Source: Chthoniobacteraceae bacterium
GTDB taxonomy: Bacteria > Verrucomicrobiota > Verrucomicrobiia > Chthoniobacterales > Chthoniobacteraceae
Assembly (NCBI GenBank): GCA_947449735.1
Contig: CANFTB010000010.1
Span: forward strand, 1-64,000
Direction of reading: 5' to 3'
Length of the DNA stretch: 64,000 bases
Below are positions 61,001-64,000 of this stretch, piece by piece. Within the stretch, counting starts at the first letter, position 1. Every line of letters starts with the position of its first letter. The notes beneath the pieces were generated by a model. It ran no database searches and was not told where the DNA came from. It saw only the letters and a program-made list of their open reading frames with translations. The translations under genes and the position numbers were made by a program.

Positions 61001-64000
61001 ATGACCACAAACCTCAAAATGCAAACCACTGTCCCCAGCCGGCAAGAGGCCACAACTGGGAACAAGCCGCCGGGCGCAACCGCGAGCCGACAAGGAGGCG
61101 CGACCGAAAGCGTACAAACCATCACCACGCGAATGTGGAGGCACCTCAGTCTCCTGTTGTGCGTCATTCTCCACCTGAGCGCAGCGTTGCCCTCTGCCAG
61201 TGCCGCGCAACCCGATGTCCGCATCCATGCGGGCGGCCCGCAGGTTGTCGACGCCGCGGGCAAGATCTGGCAGGCGGATCAGCTTTACTCAGGCGGCTTT
61301 ACCTACGCCAGCCCGAACACCGTGATCGGCACGCCCTCCCCGGCCCTCTATCAAACGGAGCGCGCAGGCGCTTTTGCCTACCACATCCCGCTCGAAACAG
61401 GCTCGTACCGCGTCACACTGCACTTCGCAGAAATCTACTTTAAAAAGCCAGGAAACCGCGTTTTCAGCGTGCTCGCAGAGGGCGCCCAGGCCGTTCCTCC
61501 GCTCGATCTCGCCGCTGTAGCTGGTCCGGACACCGCGCTCCAAAAAAGCTTCACGCTCGAAGTCAGTGACGGAACCCTCGACCTTGATTTTCTTCCGCTC
61601 ACCGAAAATGCCAAGCTGTCCGCCCTGGAAGTCGTCCAGCTCACAGCGGGAACGGCCCCAGTGATCAAGGTCAGCACCAAGGACCTCAGCGCCGGCCCGA
61701 ACCCGATGCAGGCGACTCTCACGGCGGCGATTTCCGGTCTGCCTGAGCCTCCAACCGAGAGTCCCTCATTGCTTTGGAAACAAACCGATGGACCCGCACC
61801 TGCCTCCATCGAAACGCCCGCGGCCGCCTCCTCCAGCGTTCGGTTCCAAACTCCGGGACTTTACACTTTCGCCTTCACCGCAACACTCGGGGCGACAAGC
61901 GCCACCGCTACCTCGAGGGTGCTGGTCTATGGAAACACAACAGGTCAGGAGCCCGTGCGCATCCATGCGGGAGGGAGCTCTTACACAGATACAGCCGGCT
62001 CCAAATGGATGGCCGACACCTTTTTCAAGGGAGGCGCGACCTTCGCCGTCAACGGCCTCATCCAAGGCACTCCTGACCCCGCTCTCTACCAAACGGAGCG
62101 TTACGGAACCTTTGGATATCACGTCCCGCTCCAAAACGGCCTCTATTGCGTCCGCGTTCACCTGGCGGAAATTTGGTTCAAAACACCTGGCTCCCGCGTG
62201 TTCAACATCTCAGCCGAGGCACAACCCTTTGCCTCGTCGCTCGATGTCTTCCAAAGCGCCGGCTACATGAACGCCACCGTCCTATCCCGGGTCCTTCCGG
62301 TAACCGACGGAGCGCTGGACCTCGAGTTCACCGCCTCCAAGGATTCAGCGAAACTCTCCGCGCTTGAAATTCTGCCGGTAGCCCTCGCCTCACCGCCGCT
62401 CAGCGTGGACGTGGGCCCAGACAGGACGCTCCAACTCCCTCTCGACACCCTGGAGGTTCAGGCGGCCCTGCCCACGGCTGCGCAGCTTGCGCAGGATGCC
62501 TCCTGCCTCTGGAGCCAGACAGCCGGCCCCCACGAAGCAGAAATCCTCACCCCCGCCGGATTCCTGTCCCAAATCCACTTTCACGAACCCGGTCTCTACA
62601 CGTTCAAGGCCACCGTCAGGAGCGGAGATTCCGCAGGTTCCGCCAGTGTTTCAATCAAGGTATTGCCTGCCGCTGACGCGCCGGGCACCGTGCGTATCCA
62701 CTGCGGAGGCCCGGCGTACACCGACGCTTTCAACCGGATCTGGGCCGCGGACTCCTTCTTCGCGGGCGGCTCCACCTACAGCTCCACAGGAACCATCGCT
62801 GACACCTCCGATCCCGGGCTTTATCTGACGGAGCGCTACGGCCCTCAGTTCTCCTACAAGATCCCAGTCGCAAACGGGGACTACACCGTCCGCCTGCATT
62901 TTGCCGAGATTTACTGGCAGCAGCCCAAAAAGCGCATCTTCTCAGCAGATGTAGAAGGCATCCAGATGCTCTCAAACTTTGATCCCTGCGCGGTCGCGGG
63001 ACCAGGAACGGCGCTCGTGCGCGAAATGCAGACTAACGTTTCGGACGGACTCTTGAACATCGGATTCCAAGCGCAGCTCGACTGGGCAAAAGTCTCTGCC
63101 ATCGAGGTCCTGCCGCTGATCAAAGCGGATCACTTTCTGCACGTCGTCATACGGGCCCCCGAATTCGTCGTCGACTACGCAGCAGCTGGATCCGCGTCGG
63201 TTTCACTTTCAGGGTCGGCCTCACACACCCATGAGTTTGGACGCTCCCTAGCGCGCTACGAATGGAGGGAGGGACCGAATATCATCTCAACAGACCCCGA
63301 TTTCACCCTCCAGGCTCCGGTGGGAAAGCACACCTACTTCCTCACTATTTTCGACAACAACTCGCCGCCATCTTCACTCTCAAACAGCGTCACTATTGAG
63401 GTGGCACCTGCCTCCGCCGTCCGGGGCGTGACCGCCTCCTACTTCGTAAACTCCGGCACAATCACCACAGCGGACCCGCCGGCTTTTTTAGAGGTCTTGA
63501 ACGGCTTCAAACTCGAGCGCGTGGGATCCGCGATCCAGGGGTCCGCACTCCCGGCCGCCACGGTCCGCCTGCAGGGAGTTTGGACGATTTCACAGGCGGG
63601 AACATACACTCCCGCCTCAAGCTCCGGAATTCAGTCCGCCGTGATGATCGACGGCAAACCCTGGACCGGCCCCATCAATCTGGCTGCTGGACCGCACACA
63701 GTGCTCTGGCAGGTGAGCGTCTCCCAGAATTCTACGCTCCCGGCGGAGCTCTCCTGGATGCGTTCAGACGGAGCGGCAGGCGCATTCGCGCCATTGACGC
63801 ATAACGAGACCGCCATGGCTCCGCAGATCAACAAAATGCCTTTGTCCGGACCGGCTGGGGGCGGTGATTTGGTCGAAATTCAGGGACTGGGATTCTTCCC
63901 GGTAGGAACCGTCAGCGTACTCTGGGGCACCAAACGGATCTCGGGAGAAATTCTGGAGTCGGATCCATTCCGCCTTTTACTGGTAACGCCCCCGGGCACT
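61001..64000 (+). CDS. Long secreted malectin-repeat protein with PA14-like and IPT/TIG domains, 3' end outside window
   Basis: The frame is open for exactly 1000 codons to the window edge. It holds three malectin-like carbohydrate-binding domains (about 72-212, 319-462 and 563-707), each with VRIHAGG or VRIHCGG, LYQTER or LYLTER, and LHFAEIY or VHLAEIW. Beta-sandwich (PKD-like) linkers lie between them. A PA14-like stretch follows (about 806-930) and then the start of an IPT/TIG domain (SGPAGGGDLVEIQGLGFFPV). Malectins bind di- or oligosaccharides, so it is probably a large cell-surface adhesin or enzyme. ATG 61001 has GGAG upstream; ATG 61133 begins a signal peptide (MWRHLSLLLCVILHLSAALP) and is an equally good start. 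The missing C-terminus may hold an enzyme domain. Confidence 0.88.
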   Translation, partial: MTTNLKMQTTVPSRQEATTGNKPPGATASRQGGATESVQTITTRMWRHLSLLLCVILHLSAALPSASAAQPDVRIHAGGPQVVDAAGKIWQADQLYSGGFTYASPNTVIGTPSPALYQTERAGAFAYHIPLETGSYRVTLHFAEIYFKKPGNRVFSVLAEGAQAVPPLDLAAVAGPDTALQKSFTLEVSDGTLDLDFLPLTENAKLSALEVVQLTAGTAPVIKVSTKDLSAGPNPMQATLTAAISGLPEPPTESPSLLWKQTDGPAPASIETPAAASSSVRFQTPGLYTFAFTATLGATSATATSRVLVYGNTTGQEPVRIHAGGSSYTDTAGSKWMADTFFKGGATFAVNGLIQGTPDPALYQTERYGTFGYHVPLQNGLYCVRVHLAEIWFKTPGSRVFNISAEAQPFASSLDVFQSAGYMNATVLSRVLPVTDGALDLEFTASKDSAKLSALEILPVALASPPLSVDVGPDRTLQLPLDTLEVQAALPTAAQLAQDASCLWSQTAGPHEAEILTPAGFLSQIHFHEPGLYTFKATVRSGDSAGSASVSIKVLPAADAPGTVRIHCGGPAYTDAFNRIWAADSFFAGGSTYSSTGTIADTSDPGLYLTERYGPQFSYKIPVANGDYTVRLHFAEIYWQQPKKRIFSADVEGIQMLSNFDPCAVAGPGTALVREMQTNVSDGLLNIGFQAQLDWAKVSAIEVLPLIKADHFLHVVIRAPEFVVDYAAAGSASVSLSGSASHTHEFGRSLARYEWREGPNIISTDPDFTLQAPVGKHTYFLTIFDNNSPPSSLSNSVTIEVAPASAVRGVTASYFVNSGTITTADPPAFLEVLNGFKLERVGSAIQGSALPAATVRLQGVWTISQAGTYTPASSSGIQSAVMIDGKPWTGPINLAAGPHTVLWQVSVSQNSTLPAELSWMRSDGAAGAFAPLTHNETAMAPQINKMPLSGPAGGGDLVEIQGLGFFPVGTVSVLWGTKRISGEILESDPFRLLLVTPPGT

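Noticed and set aside
60595-61263. 222-codon minus-strand frame
   Set aside because: Overlaps the start of the malectin gene, is Pro/Ser/Arg-rich, and includes the polypurine tract; it looks like a shadow.

Overview
The window looks like a chromosomal segment of a Verrucomicrobiota member (less likely Planctomycetota). The evidence is two DUF1552 / DUF1592-type cytochrome gene pairs, three large membrane Ser/Thr kinases with C-terminal FGE-sulfatase-like domains and a DWG in place of DFG, malectin and IPT/TIG extracellular proteins, a fused SpmA-SpmB protein, high G+C, and few clear Shine-Dalgarno sites. No phage, transposase or CRISPR array was seen. This assignment is an inference from gene content.

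Layout. 1-144: a 12-bp tandem repeat cut by the window edge. 221-6176: a receptor-like kinase, a MATE exporter and three small metabolic or unknown genes, all on the minus strand. 6713-12114 (minus): a secreted PQQ-type beta-propeller protein, tRNA-Leu(GAG), a pyrF-erpA pair, an uncharacterised membrane-anchored protein and a second HesB/IscA-type protein. 12325-13731 (plus): spmAB fusion. 13724-30148 (minus): a tightly packed run of 15 genes for an ABC-exported surface polysaccharide (O-antigen type). Transcription would run wzm, wzt, a series of glycosyltransferases, an O-acyltransferase, more glycosyltransferases, a COG4091-type oxidoreductase with a SAF domain, and two GT2 enzymes. 30814-38890 (minus): two DUF1552/DUF1592 pairs in mirrored gene order. 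39219-44513: an NTF2-like protein, a BNR sialidase-like protein, a ribulokinase-type sugar kinase and a DHDPS/NAL-family aldolase on the minus strand, with a divergent AraC regulator; together they look like a sugar-acid or glycan catabolic locus.

44638-45030 holds a small membrane-protein ORF split by an in-frame stop. 45492-48769 (plus) is a copper-handling module: a Cys-rich secreted protein, a multicopper oxidase carrying an extra C-terminal beta-barrel-like region, and a YHS-like metal-binding lipoprotein. 48849-54713 holds two more kinase paralogues (minus) with a RelB/ParE-type toxin-antitoxin pair (plus) between them. 54771-56475 (plus) holds two secreted SGNH hydrolases. 56529-59441 (minus) holds an FHA-GAF-adenylate cyclase and a HupE/UreJ-type protein. 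59552-60473 (plus) holds two small exported proteins, the first followed by a strong intrinsic terminator. The window ends inside a very long malectin-repeat protein that starts near 61001 and runs off the right edge; a large inverted repeat (60816-60913) lies just upstream of it.

The most unusual items are the kinase family (an in-frame 18-bp repeat inserted in one activation loop, and loss of the FHA domain in another copy), the multicopper oxidase fusion, the split membrane ORF, and the two structured non-coding elements at 45263-45309 (minus-strand terminator) and 60816-60913. No wholly new system could be demonstrated from sequence alone.
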